Positions 42,381 to 54,504 of a DNA stretch of 64,000 nt are shown piece by piece. A model generated the notes under the pieces. The model saw only the letters and a program-made list of their open reading frames with translations, was not told the origin of the DNA and ran no database searches. Origin of the DNA: Dactylonectria macrodidyma (lineage: Eukaryota; Ascomycota; Sordariomycetes; Hypocreales; Nectriaceae); NCBI GenBank assembly GCA_020744425.1, contig JAGMUV010000002.1:3330501-3394500 (forward strand). Direction: 5' to 3'. Position 1 is the first letter of the stretch. Every line of letters begins with the position of its first letter. The position numbers and the translations under genes are program-made.

Positions 42381-44522
42381 CTAAATAATCCTCTGACCTT
42401 TCGCACTGTTGGCTGCCTCGAGGTGATTCAAAAGCTTCTTGACGTTTGTGTACTCCTCGTTCCTCCTGGCTTCTTTGCCACCCAGAGCATTGGTTACCTC
42501 AAACACGGTCAAAGTACCGTCGATTCCGCCAGTGGCAAGGCGCTTGCCTTCAGAAGGCTCCCAGGAGACCTTGTTCAGACTTATATGCGAGACCCTCGCG
42601 TCTTTGCGAGGACTAGGTTCTAATTTTGCAATGGGCTCCTCAGTCTCGACGGCAATGTCCCATATCTCCAGCGAGCCGTATCCGTCCACTAGCGCAAAGA
42701 CACTGGGCCTGGTAGGTGACCACTTTGCGTCGTATACGACATCCTCTCGCACGAAATCCATCAGCGGCGCGACACTGCCATCTTTTGCTCCAGTAGTGGA
42801 AGTGGGTGCAGGGGCGCGAACCTTCCAGAGCTTTACGCTCCAATCCAAGGATGACGAGAGAACCAAGTCGCCGAAATCCATATGTCCCTTAGACGGATGG
42901 AAGTCGACCGACATGACCGGCGCAGTATGGCCCTTGTAGCTCACCGTCTTGTCGACGCCAGCTTTGGCTCCAAATCTGTCAAATCTGTGACAAGGGAAAA
43001 TGGTCCCTTCCTCACTGCCGACAATGAAGAAGCTCGGGTCGGAATGAGGGAATGCCAAGCAGGTAGGGCTCACATCCTCAACGGCTAACTTGGCTTGGCT
43101 AGGGTTCTTCAGCTCGAGAAATTGCTGCGGCTGTGCAAACACATCCATGCTCCAACCGCAAACGACACCATCTGTAGAGCATGATATGATGTTGTTGGCA
43201 TGTTGGCTACCGACAATGTTGACAGAGTAAATGGGATGAGCGTGCCCATATCCTGTCAGTGGTGTTTTCTGAACAGGGGCTGCCTTGGCTCTCGTATCCC
43301 AAAGCAAGACCTGGCCACTGTACGAGCCGCCGATGATGAGGTTATTGTGATAAGGAGAGAACTTGGCCGTCAAGATATCGGACTGGGCAGTGAAGACGTA
43401 CTCCGGGCGGTCCTGCATATGGAGATTCCATACTTGCACCAAGCCGTCGGGCTCATGGGGAGCGGTAGGGTTCTTCGTGTAAGACGCAAGAAGCAGCTCA
43501 CTAAATTTGGGCGAAAAGTCAATGCTGCTGATCATTCGTTTCTTGGACCAACGTTCGTCGAAGAACTGGGCCACTTCTTTCACGCGGCGCTTTCCGCGGC
43601 CAGCGCTATTGCCGACCTCCTCATCTTCTTCATCTACATCTTGGCCCTGGAGCGCATAGTCTGTGAGGATGTCGTAACTCTCCTGGTCAAGGGCTCTCTC
43701 AATAACCTTGGTCGACTTGTCGAGGAAGTCGATGAACTCATCAGACTGCGCCACAGCATCGAGCTCTTCGGCGGTGAGATTTCTTGAAGGATGACTTGTT
43801 GATGCAAAAGTGCCCTGAGGCACAACGCCGTCAGCGAGAAACTCTCTGGTGGCCCTCAGCTCGTCTTCCACCTCTTCCCTGATCCTCTGTCGCAACTCTT
43901 CTTCCCGGTCCCTTTCCTTCCTGCTCAGCCTCTTACTGGGCGTAGAGGTTGTTCCGGGTATGTCGTCGGCCTCCGAAAGCAGTGATTGTGCTCTCGGTCT
44001 GTTAGGGAGCATCCAGTCCTCGGTGGTTTGGACTCCCTTGCTGTAGGAAAAGACCTCTTTCACTGGGGACGGTGGACACTCGTAAACAGTGGTGAGGGGG
44101 GCGGTGGTGAGGCTGATGGGCCGAGGAGGGCCCTGAATGCTGGAAGGGGGAGCATTCTCGGACGTTTCGTTGCTAATTTCGCCGGCGCTGAGAACGCTGT
44201 TGGGACGGCTGCCGCGCGGGGCAGGGGAGGCGGCGCCGCCAGTGGTGGTTGATCCGGGTCTGCTTTCGCTGGTCAGAGTAGCTAGAAGGTGTTCGATCTC
44301 CCGGCGACTGTCTGCTCTTCCTGGCGTGGGCGATATCAACTGTCGAGAAGGAAGCGTTAGAAGCGACGAATGCGGGAAGCGGTGGGATATCAGGGAACTA
44401 ACGTCGCTCGAAGCGCCGATACTGGCGCGGCCGGCAGTGTTCTGGCTCCGAAGCTCTCTCTGCCGCTTCAGCTCTGCGAGCTTTGCTCTCTTGGCAAGAA
44501 TTTCATCTCGACGTTGTTGCAT
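42381..44522 (-). CDS. cytoplasmic dynein 1 intermediate chain
   Basis: This subunit links the dynein motor to dynactin and the light chains. I read two exons, 44522-44403 and 44339-42381, giving 692 residues. A 63-nt intron (GTTAGT...CTAACG...ACAG) has no stop and is a multiple of three, so an unspliced 713-residue reading also exists. Splicing gives IGASSD-LISPTPGRADSRREIEHLL, which is the family sequence. The N-terminal coiled coil (RRDEILAKRAKLAELKRQRE) is the dynactin-binding element. YSKGVQTTEDW contains KGVQT, an exact LC8 light-chain motif. A second charged helix (KERDREEELRQRIREE) precedes a C-terminal WD40 propeller of about six or seven repeats (LVQVWNL, VLLWDTR, VKLWKVR, LEIWDI). 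The gene is divergent from ATP synthase subunit e. Confidence 0.95.
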   Translation of the reverse strand: MQQRRDEILAKRAKLAELKRQRELRSQNTAGRASIGASSDVSSLISHRFPHSSLLTLPSRQLISPTPGRADSRREIEHLLATLTSESRPGSTTTGGAASPAPRGSRPNSVLSAGEISNETSENAPPSSIQGPPRPISLTTAPLTTVYECPPSPVKEVFSYSKGVQTTEDWMLPNRPRAQSLLSEADDIPGTTSTPSKRLSRKERDREEELRQRIREEVEDELRATREFLADGVVPQGTFASTSHPSRNLTAEELDAVAQSDEFIDFLDKSTKVIERALDQESYDILTDYALQGQDVDEEDEEVGNSAGRGKRRVKEVAQFFDERWSKKRMISSIDFSPKFSELLLASYTKNPTAPHEPDGLVQVWNLHMQDRPEYVFTAQSDILTAKFSPYHNNLIIGGSYSGQVLLWDTRAKAAPVQKTPLTGYGHAHPIYSVNIVGSQHANNIISCSTDGVVCGWSMDVFAQPQQFLELKNPSQAKLAVEDVSPTCLAFPHSDPSFFIVGSEEGTIFPCHRFDRFGAKAGVDKTVSYKGHTAPVMSVDFHPSKGHMDFGDLVLSSSLDWSVKLWKVRAPAPTSTTGAKDGSVAPLMDFVREDVVYDAKWSPTRPSVFALVDGYGSLEIWDIAVETEEPIAKLEPSPRKDARVSHISLNKVSWEPSEGKRLATGGIDGTLTVFEVTNALGGKEARRNEEYTNVKKLLNHLEAANSAKGQRII

Positions 44523-45245
44523 TGTGCTTGTTCTTCAGTCGCATTGCGAGACTCGCTGGTTTCTGGGGAGCTATTGCAGAGATGGAACGCGACGGTCAAG
44601 CTCAAGATGAAATAGATAGCCTGGGGAGCAGGCGAAGAAGGAGCTAGGGAAAAGGGAGTTCAAACAAAGCTGATGTCTGTGTGATGTGCAAGAAGGAGAG
44701 TTCCGTTGTACAGGGGAGAATCCGACTTGGTCGATGATGTCTCTGTCGTTTTGGCGATCGTTCGTGCCTTAGTTCAGTAATTAACAGTAACAGCTCCTCT
44801 CGCCAATAATAAGACGCTGTGCAGAGGTCCCCCAGTGCCCCCTGCAGGGGACCACTCCAGAGTCCCAGCGCCCCTTCTAGGTTTAGTTGGGCCCCTCCAG
44901 CCACCAAGCCAGATGGAAGGTACGTACCGATCTTAAGTTGCAGGGGTCGGCGGGCACTTCATGGGTGATCCAAGGGAAAATGGGAAAAGCACGTGATACC
45001 ACCGTCCGGCTCCCTGGCTCCAGCTCGCCCGAGCTCCCAGCCGCCGGCCGTGGCTTCGCTGCGAGCCTGGAAAATCTGCGACTTTTCCCGAGTACTTTTC
45101 CAAAACTTCACCTCACGCCGACGCAGTAATTCCCTCGAGCCACCCCGACAGGGTCCATTGACAAGCCATTGTCGACCCCCGACTATCGTATCAACCTTCC
45201 TTTCGCTTTCCGACTCCGTCGCACCATTTTGCGACTCTCTTCCCA
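44523..45245. promoter_or_regulatory. divergent promoter, dynein intermediate chain / ATP synthase e
   Basis: 723 bases between two divergent starts. No gene is seen. Confidence 0.5.
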
Positions 45246-45781
45246 ATGGCCTCGACCGGAGTGAACGTGCGTCTTATCCTCCCCGATTGTCCGGATGCCC
45301 GCTCGACCGCGGCCTAGCCTTGACCGTCCCAACCATCGAGCAGAGCAGCACATTTACGCGGCCAATCGCATCGAAATTGCACCGGGATGCTAATTGGATA
45401 TTATACAGGTTCTGCGGTGGTCTGTCCTCGGACTGGGCGTCTTCTACGGCTTCACCCACCAGCGATCCATCACCAGCGCCCAAAAAGCCGAGCATGCCAA
45501 GCACGAGTATGAGCAGAAGGAGAAGTTGATTCAAAAGGCCAAGGCCGAGTTTGCGGCCAAGTCCAACCCCAACACATCGGCGAACGATGGTATGTTTTAG
45601 TTGGAACACTTGAGTTTGGGTTGTTGATTGCATTTGCAATTACCTTGACCTACTAGTGTCTTGCAGCAGGCGCTCCTCAGGAACACCCGGACTAACCAAC
45701 ACCACAGTCATCACCGACCCCTCGAATCCCAAGTTTGACCTCGAGAAGCTGTTGTTGAAGGTCGCCAAGGAGAACCCGTAA
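45246..45781 (+). CDS. ATP21: mitochondrial ATP synthase subunit e
   Basis: This is an inner-membrane subunit that, with subunit g, drives dimerisation of F1Fo ATP synthase and cristae shape. Exons are 45246-45266, 45409-45589 and 45708-45781, giving 91 residues, the expected size. The first exon encodes only MASTGVN; introns are 142 nt (GTGCGT...ACAG) and 118 nt (GTATGT...ACAG). The single membrane helix (VLRWSVLGLGVFYGF) contains the GxxxG dimerisation motif (GVFYG). It is followed by the basic/charged helix QKAEHAKHEYEQKEKLIQKAKAEF and a short C-terminal exon (VITDPSNPKFDLEKLLLKVAKENP). The gene would be missed by any method ignoring introns because no single exon exceeds 181 bases. Confidence 0.9.
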
Positions 45782-46623
45782 AGTTGCGTTAATATGGTGA
45801 AGGGAGGATCCTGACAAGGAGGAGGACGACGCCGGGACGACGCCGAGATGATACTGCGACGGTCAGCATAGCGGCCAACCGTGGAGCCCAGGCCTGACGA
45901 GGTATAATCCGAGTTTCGACCAAGACTCGGTGTATGATTGAGGATACACGTGGCGGCACTTGCATAGAGGTTTCCTAGGTCACTGTTTTACCATGAGTGA
46001 GCAGGTGTACAATACACAAAAAATTAGATGACAGTTCGCCAATGGGACGGCACGCCATGTTTTCCGTGGATCGCCTATCCAACACTCTGAGTGAGAACGG
46101 CGGTTGTTGTCCTTGGGGACATACATATGACATATCGCATTGATAATCGACACAACCCTCATCGTCTGTTGCATTGGCTACCTAGCGATGACAGCAATGT
46201 GACAGTACCGCAACAACGCCACTGAGTAATTGAATAAGATGTGATTTTTCGCCAATGACATCAATTGTACGAGTCTTAGATTCCCCTGCAAGCCAGTCAG
46301 TCCCCTTGTAGCTCCGTAATTGAGGTACATTGGTAGCTATCTGCAGCCTCCCGTCTTGAGTGAATGAGCTGCTGGCTATTGGATGCCGTGCACGCAATAA
46401 GGAGCCGGAAAAACCGCGGTCCTGCCACGCGTGTCTGCGAAAGAGCTTCGTGTCAAGGTACGTACCCCTGGTATCCACCTCCCCTACGCCATGCGCTGAT
46501 TGGCTCAGGTAAGCTCCAAGCTGTCCTCTCGCCTTCGTCGCGGAGGTGCATCTAGGTTTCGGCTTCGACAAGTTGCATCAACTCAAGCGCATACATCGTC
46601 GACACTCGACATTCACGGCCATC
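45782..46623. other. intergenic region upstream of STT3
   Basis: Holds the 3' region of subunit e and the STT3 promoter. I see no gene, tRNA or repeat. Confidence 0.5.
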
Positions 46624-49110
46624 ATGACGGCCAAATCACAGGATCTCCTCGCGGGGTTGACAGCTCCCAAAGTGAGAACACTGCTCCGAGTTGTCATCCT
46701 CTTCTTCATTGCTGGTGCTGCTATTTCCAGCCGTCTCTTCTCTGTCATTCGTAAGCCCCCCAAGCCAGCTGTCTCTCCTTTGTCGCCGACACTATGTCCT
46801 CGACAACAATTCATTCAATCTTTTGCTAACTAATACTGCGCAGGTTTCGAGAGTATTATCCACGAGTGTTCGTCGCCCCTGATGACTGTAAACCGCTTCT
46901 GCCGTGGCGTGCTAACCAGCCTACTACAGTCGACCCGTGGTTCAACTTCCGAGCGACGAAATACCTTGTTGCCAATGGATTCTACAAGTTTTGGGATTGG
47001 TTCGATGATCGGACATGGCATCCTCTCGGTCGGGTTACCGGAGGCACGCTCTACCCCGGTCTAATGGTCACCAGCGGCGCCATCTACCATGCTCTTCGCG
47101 CTATCAGCGTCCCAGTCGACATTCGAAACATCTGTGTCCTCCTCGCGCCCGCCTTCTCCGGCCTCACGGCATACGCTACGTACCTCCTGACCAATGAGAT
47201 GACCACTTCACCATCTGCTGGTCTTCTTGCGGCTATCTTCATGGGAATTGCGCCCGGTTACATTTCGCGATCCGTCGCCGGCAGCTACGATAACGAAGCC
47301 ATTGCCATCTTCCTTCTCGTCTTCACCTTTTTCCTTTGGATCAAGGCTCTCAAGCTTGGATCGATGCTTTGGGGCGCCCTGTGTGCCCTCTTCTACGGCT
47401 ACATGGTGGCTTCGTGGGGTGGCTATGCCTTCATTACCTGTCTCCTGCCGATGCACGCTCTCGTGCTCATCTGCATGGGTAGATACAGCACTCGACTCTA
47501 CGTCAGCTACACGACGTGGTACGCTCTTGGCACGCTCGCAAGCATGCAGATCCCTTTTGTCGGTTTCCTTCCTGTTAAGACCAGCGAGCACATGCCGGCA
47601 TTGGGTACGTTGGACGAGTTCTTTCACTTGACTATTTACTTACTTTGACTAGGTATCTTCGGTTTCCTCCAGCTAATTGGTTTCATTCAATACGTGCGAT
47701 CTGCAATCTCTGGCCGACAGTTCCAGACTTTCCTTGTTACTCTCCTTGTGGGGACGTTCGGCCTGGGTCTCGCTGGGCTCGTCGCCTTGACTTCTCTGGG
47801 ATACATTGCTCCCTGGGGTGGTCGATTCTACTCCCTCTGGGACACTGGCTACGCCAAGATTCACATCCCCATTATTGCCTCCGTTTCTGAGCATCAGCCG
47901 ACCGCCTGGCCTTCGTTCTTCTTTGACCTCAACTTCCTCATCTGGCTCTTCCCCGCCGGTGTTTATCTGTGCTTCCAGAACCTCAGAGATGAGCATGTCT
48001 TCATTGTGGTCTATGCCATGTTCGGCAGCTACTTTGCTGGTGTCATGGTTCGTCTCATGCTGACACTTACTCCTGTGGTCTGTGTTGCTGCCGCCATTGC
48101 TGTGTCGCAAATTCTAGACACCTACTTGTCTCTGAAGGCCCCTCACGCGGAGGAGACTCCGGACGCCAGCCCTGATAAGAAGGCAAAGACCGGCCTCAGA
48201 GCTACGGAGAAGCCCAACGTTGGCATTTTCGGCAGCATCTCCAAGTTTATGGTCACCGGCGCCATGACTATTTACCTGGTCATGTTCGTCACCCACTGCA
48301 CCTGGGTTACCTCTAACGCCTATTCCTCACCTTCCGTGGTGTTGGCGAGCCGATTGCCCGATGGTAGCCAGCATATCATTGATGATTACCGAGAGGCCTA
48401 TCAATGGCTCCGCCAGAACACCAAGGAGGATGCCAAGATTATGTCTTGGTGGGATTATGGCTACCAGATTGGTGGTATGGCCGATCGGCCCACTTTGGTT
48501 GACAACAACACGTGGAACAACACCCATATTGCGACTGTCGGTAAGGCCATGAGCTCCCGTGAGGAGGTCAGCTATCCCATCATGCGACAGCACGAAGTCG
48601 ATTACGTTCTGGTCGTCTTCGGTGGTCTCCTTGGTTACTCTGGAGACGATATCAACAAGTTCCTCTGGATGGTCCGTATTGCTGAGGGTATCTGGCCCGA
48701 CGAGGTCAAGGAGCGCGACTTCTTTACTGCTCGCGGCGAGTACAAGGTTGACGGCGATGCCACTGAGACCATGAAGAATAGCTTGATGTAAGTTTCGGCT
48801 GGGTTTGAGGAATGTTTCTAAACTAACAATCTACTTCAGGTACAAAATGTCGTACTACAACTATAACACCCTTTTCCCTTCGGGTCAAGCCGTTGATAGA
48901 GTGCGTGGTGTTCGCATGCCTGATCAGGGTCCCGTTCTCAACACCGTTGAGGAGGCCTTTACCAGCGAGAACTGGATCATCCGCATCTACAAGGTCAAGG
49001 ATCTTGACAATGTTGGCCGTGATCACGCGGCCGCCGCTGCCTTCGAGCGAGGCCAGAAGAAGAAGAAGGTCCAGAAGAAGAAGGGCGCCCGGGTCCTCCG
49101 AGTTGACTAA
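46624..49110 (+). CDS. STT3: oligosaccharyltransferase catalytic subunit STT3
   Basis: STT3 transfers the lipid-linked glycan to Asn-X-Ser/Thr in the ER lumen. Exons are 46624-46750, 46844-46867, 46930-47604, 47653-48787 and 48840-49110, giving 743 residues. The second exon is only 24 nt and supplies most of RFESIIHEF; splicing around it is fixed by the frame and by the invariant [13 protein letters not shown] that follows. The other introns are 93, 62, 48 and 52 nt; one donor is GTTCGT. About 11-13 membrane helices precede the luminal domain. Catalytic motifs are [14 protein letters not shown] (loop 1 and SVSE-type acidic loop SVSEHQPT), SWWDYGYQI (WWDYG) and the downstream DNNTWNNTH. The C-terminal tail is very basic ([13 protein letters not shown]). 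Confidence 0.97.
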
Positions 49111-50346
49111 GTTCTTGTCTCAGTAGGAAGTGGGTCGAATGAGAATAAATTGGGCCAGAGTGGTTCTCCTCTAGACAAAAGCACATTTGAAATGTATATC
49201 ACTGTATGAATTTACCAGGACAAAGAGACTGGCTTTCTGTTTTCGAGATCGTTTGCAAATCGTGTGCCGTCCACCATGCCCAAACGACGAAGTTGGTGTT
49301 TGTAGAAACTATGCTTCCCATTGGGTGTCAACACTAGGACCCACTGGACCTGTTTGATGCCATGTTGCTATGGGTTGTCAACGTGAGAACGAAATCGCGA
49401 AAACGGGATGAGCCGAAAACGGCGTCTGAACAAGAAAACAAGAGAGAGATATAGGGAGGGACGAGGAGATACATATTTCAAGATCTTACTTTGCATGCTC
49501 CGGCTCTATCTTTGACATTTCTTCCTTTTCCCCCTTGCTTTAAAGAGAGAGGTCTAATCCCAAGTTCCAATACAGAGAGAGTTTTAGTCTGGAAGATCCC
49601 AATACGGGGGTAGTCCAAGCCAAGAGTAGCACAACCGGAGAGCTCAGTCTGGACCTCTAACAGGATCCAGGCACGATCGAGCACATCTGCAAGCGGAGCC
49701 AACGTAACATCCTGAGGGAAGACTGTTGAAGTCTTGCATTGGCGACTGCGTCTTCTTCCCTAGCGTGAGGAAATTCCAACTACTTGACTTGGACGAATCT
49801 ATGGCTGACAACATAAGTCCTAGATTTCTAGCTAGGCTTTACGACACGGCTTGTCGGCCAAGACACTGCACAATTTCTGTCCCATCTTTGGCTGATTGGG
49901 TGGCTACGCTTTCTGAAGGACTGGCAACTGGTTGTGGCTATTGAGCTGCTGCCAGCTGGCAACGGCCGGCGATGAAAAGTGCTGTCACAGGCAACAACAC
50001 AGTCATAACACTTTTCTGACGCGAAATTCGCGTGAGTCTGAACTTCATCTTCGTTACAACTCCCTCCCTCTCCCCCTTCCGCCTCCCTCCTCCCACCCCG
50101 TACCTCGTACCTCGTACCTTCCTAACCCTTTGACCATTTCCTTCCTATGGGACTCAGCCATTCGTCATATTACCTTCCTAGTCTCCCCGACTCCTTCGAC
50201 CCTCCGATCTCCTTGTTTCTCATTAATTTTTTTGTTCTTCTCATTAATTTTTGATTCTTTGGGATATTCAGCTTCCATGCCGGAGACCTGCACTTGTGCC
50301 AGGCGTCACCCCCAATTCATTGCACTTTGCATCTAGTCTCAGCGCA
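49111..50346. other. intergenic region with leader of the zinc-module gene
   Basis: No gene in 1.2 kb. A CT-rich leader with TACCTCGTACCTCGTACC repeats spans about 50060-50120. A short ATG-started frame at 50278 precedes the main start and could act as an upstream open reading frame. Confidence 0.45.
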
Positions 50347-53300
50347 ATGGGCCGTAGCAGGAAGAATTCTCGTCGGCGTTCCCTGCGCAACCCTAATCTA
50401 GACCTCCTTGGTGCGGCGTTTGGACTGCCGTTATTTCGCAAGGTTGAACGCGCTCGACGAAAGGTTCCGCACATTACGATCGACTACGAACCCGAACATA
50501 GCGATGATGACCTTGTCGAAGGATCAGTTGCTTCGAGTGAGGACTCTAACAGTGCGTCCGTGGAATACTCGTTGCCTACGCCCTCGGTTCGAACTTACTA
50601 TTCGACTCCTCAGCGACGACGACGACATCGGCGACGAGAGCTCTCAGTAGCTTCGACTTCACGCAGAAGGCCTCGTCGTCACCGTTCAATTTCGAGAAGA
50701 CCCGCGACTCCTATCCCTTCAAAGCGAAGCTTTACTGCATCTTCGACCTCACGCAGAACATCTGATTGTCGCTCAACTCCAGTTCGATATGCAACCTCGG
50801 TCACCCCAGAGCGCCATGTCGCTTCTTTTGTACAACCATCGGCCAATTTTCCCTCGCACATGCCTGTTAATTTATCTTCAAACCCAATCTGTATTATTCA
50901 ACCGTCTTCGTCCGTTTCTGATTCTACTTTACGCCAGCCATTTGCAGCTTTCCCGGTGCAAGCGCACCAATCGATGTATTCCCAGTCTCAACTTGCTTTC
51001 GTACCGGCTCCGCAACTTGTTCAGATCCCTCAATACGCGGCGACTCCGTTTGTGCAGCCTGCTGGTGCCTACCCTCAGACTGTCCCTCAGAAGGCACCTC
51101 GACAGGATGTCCCTCAGCAAGAAACTCAACAGGATATCTCTCCGAAGGCAACTCAGCAGGCTTTCCCACGACAGGCAGTTCAGCATGCAACTTTGGAACC
51201 ACAGGATAAACAACTCTACTGCGCTTCAACTGGCTGGGCTGATAGCTCCGGGCCTTTCTCCCAACAATTGGAATGCATCCAGATGGAAATTGATCAGAAG
51301 ATGGCCCTCCTAGCTCGAAAGCCGCAAGATCCCGCCTTACGCGCAGATTTGCGGAAGCTTCAAGACCAACTCAACTTCACTCTCAACGCAGCAATAGCCA
51401 GAAACAGAAAGTCAAAGGACAAAGCTTTGCCTCAACTAACGGCTGCAAAAACGGCCCAACTTGGTGGTGACCGAGGAAAATCCAACGAAGTCGTGGATGG
51501 CTGTTCTGTTGGGGAGGCACGACCAAGTCATTCAGAGGGACATGTCTCTACTGCCACGCTGAAAGCTGGAAGATATCCCAAAGGGAAGCGAGCTAAACAA
51601 GGCTTTCAAAGATCGGAACAACTACAGGAGAACCACATCTGTTCTGGATGTGGATGTGTTCGATCGAGTCAGTTTCACGACAAACATCCGTATACCTTCG
51701 AAACAAAGCGGGTGCCCAACTACTGCAAGATCTGCCGCACTAGGAAAATCGCTAGAGGCGTCGTAGGCTCTCGTCACTTTTGCTTTGGCTGCGGTCAAGT
51801 AAGGTCGAAGTCATTCCAGAGGGAACACCCAATTCTTCCAGGCGACCCCATGCTACCAAATTTCTGCATCATCTGTATGAATGATTTACGTGCCGAGGAA
51901 AGCCTCGCAGAGGCCTCTGTCCTCGACTTGGTGAGTTGCTTCCCTAACATGACAGTCAATGCTGACGGATTGTAGGACTTAGAAACGGGTACCAACCAAG
52001 GAAGCGTAAATGGATCTACTGAGGACGATAATGATTCGCTTCGCGCTCATATCTCCAGAGGCAAAGAAAAGCACAAATGCACTACCTCTTTCTCCGACAA
52101 TGAGGGTTCTCAACATGATCTCGCACAAGAGGAAGTTCGTGCTCGAAGGCATCGACCGGGTAGTCAAACTCGTCGCCGCACGAATCCCTCCAGCTTCGAC
52201 GCCAATGAGTCCCCGCCGAAGCACGACGATTCGCCAAGTCTGCGTCACTCCCTGGGCCGACTTATCAGTTCAGCTGAGCGAGGAGCACAGAGCAGCCCTC
52301 CCGGTCGAGCCGAGAAGAACCATGGTAGGGTTCCTACGGAAGAAGCACCTCGGAAGTACAAAGCCCCATTTGTTGAAGAATCCAAGTCTGCTACTCAGAC
52401 GCCAGAAAGGCGATCTCGTCCCGGACTTTCCCCCACGAATGATTCTTGGAAAAGAGGTGAAACTGGTGTCGCGGACGGATGTAGAGATTCGAGCCTTCCA
52501 GCTGGTGTTGATAAAGAGTTTGAACCCTCAGACAACTCCAGTCAGGCAAAGAGAGGCGGACCTTTCAAAGGCACGACTCAGCGAGATAAATCCGCGGACT
52601 CCGACTTGTCGGCTGGTTCTAGAAAAAGCTCATTGAAGTCATCTGGAAGCAAGACTGTCAGGTTCAAGCAGTCCGTTGACATTCAAACGCCATGTGAGCC
52701 AGGCTTCAAGCATGATAAGTCCCCTATTCGATATCACCATCTTGAAACAGAAGGAAATGGTGGCTCCGAGAATCCTCAACTCGGGAGCTCACCGTTGTTT
52801 TACAATCGCACCAGGCCCCAATACGCTACGACACGTGATGACAAGCATTCTGCGCGTCACTACTTCGGTCGCGACGATGCTAGATCTTCATCTTATCGCC
52901 CAACGGCCGATGGCAACAACTTTCAGACGCATAGCAGTATCCCATGGGGTGCCACCTCTCCCGGGTTCTCTCAAGGCGCTTTCAGCCGAGGTTTCAACAG
53001 TCCAGAGGAGTCGCCAAGGGGCACGAATGGATTTGGATCGCATGGAAGCCCGTCTGGGAAGATGAATGAATTCCCTCGCAAGTCTTCGCATGGTGGGTAC
53101 GCCGACGAGTTCTCAGAAACGCCAAAGTCGTTTCGTACGTCTGGATTTGGGAGCTTCTTCAACAAGCACGGAAAGAACAACGGCGGTAAGGGGACAGGCC
53201 CCTCTGCATCCATGGCATCGAGCCCACCTCCCTACGATTTCAAAGAGACAGCCAGAGACCATTGGGAAGCGATTGGCCAACATTCGTCCCCAAATCGTGC

Positions 53301-53866
53301 GGCATCATCGTCTCCTGACGATCCCAACTGTTACTCGAAACCTAGTTACAATACTTGGACCGCATTTGCGGATCCGGAGTATGGCTACTTTGCCGAAGAT
53401 GAATTCATGTTTCAGGATGAGAATGAAAATTCCCGGAACCCGTATTACACCCGCCAACGATGGGGTTTCGCTAGTTCTTCTGAATGGAGTCACGGCAAAG
53501 AGAGCGAGGAAACAACGCCATCTTGGAAAGCAAGACGGACAACGAAGCGATGGTCTCAATCATGCGATGCGGTCCCAGAGCCTATCATCGAAGAGGCAAG
53601 CTCAGTTGAAATTTCACCTCTAGAAATATGCCCTATGAAGATTGGTATGTTGATTCGGAGTCGTAGACGAAGCCCATCCTATGCTAATCGTTCCATGTCT
53701 AGAGTACACTGTTACGGATTCATCTTCGGAGAGTGAGACGAGTGATGCGACTGAGTTCGATGAGTTTACCTCAGATGAGGAGGTTGATGAGGAAGATATC
53801 ATCACCGAAGGGGCCATGCGCCTACTCAAGTCGGGCGCGAAGATTGGACCTCAAAGGGGCATCTGA
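50347..53866 (+). CDS. large disordered protein with a duplicated four-cysteine zinc module
   Basis: I do not recognise a named family. Exons are 50347-51930, 51976-53644 and 53703-53866, giving 1,138 residues. Introns are 45 nt (GTGAGT...GTAG) and 58 nt (GTATGT...CTAG); the second removes a stop-bearing stretch and joins CPMKI-EYTVTDSSSES. The N-terminus is Arg/Ser-rich (RRRRHRRREL, SRRRPRRHRS), then Gln/Pro-rich. Residues 432-510 hold two copies of a module: C432-x2-C435 with C460-x2-C463, and C479-x2-C482 with C507-x2-C510. Both contain CG-x2-RS-x2-F, HP and PN-[YF]-C. The rest is Ser/Pro-rich with a repeated aromatic/Gly region (FSRGFNSPEESP). The acidic end reads EVDEEDI. A nuclear or chromatin role is a guess from the basic N-terminus and zinc modules. 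Confidence 0.75.
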
Positions 53867-54504
53867 ACTTGGCCTATGTATTGAGCTGGAAATGTTGCCA
53901 TAATTTTGTTTTGAGGCAAGTCTAACACACCGCATGACTGCTGGGTGAAAGTTGCACAAATGCCAGAGGGCCAAGAAGTTATAGCCTCGAAGGTTTATGC
54001 ATTGTTATTTAATATTAGCCCCTGAATTGTTCCTCAAATCATCCTTGCTTGAATGTCTGTGCCATCATGCTTGCAAATGAACCAGTTTTCGAGGTATAAA
54101 CTTGGTTGTCTACTAACATTGTTCTTGAATTTTTCTACCATATGGGGCTCCTTTTCCCTTACCGTACGCACTCAACTCATACATCTCCGCCCTGCAAGAG
54201 GAGACGGTCCGGCAATACACAATGACACCTAGATACCTTCACTTCGCCTCCGGGGGCGTACGTCCCGAATTACATAAAAAGTAGTCACCCATTCCATCCA
54301 TCCTATCCCATCCTTGGGCCATCGATCTGACCCGCTCGCAGCTCCGACCTTCCTCCCATATTCACGCAGAAGCATCCCGCTTAGCTTGTTGTCTATCCGT
54401 TCCTCCAAGAGATCTTAGACACCGTTTCCATTGTTTCCCTATCCTCTTGAGTCCACCAAAACACCCACCCAAAAAATGAAGAACAGAAAAGAAGAGAAAG
54501 CATT
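53867..54504. other. convergent 3' intergenic region
   Basis: 638 bases between the 3' ends of the zinc-module and RAD53-like genes. No gene is seen. Confidence 0.5.
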
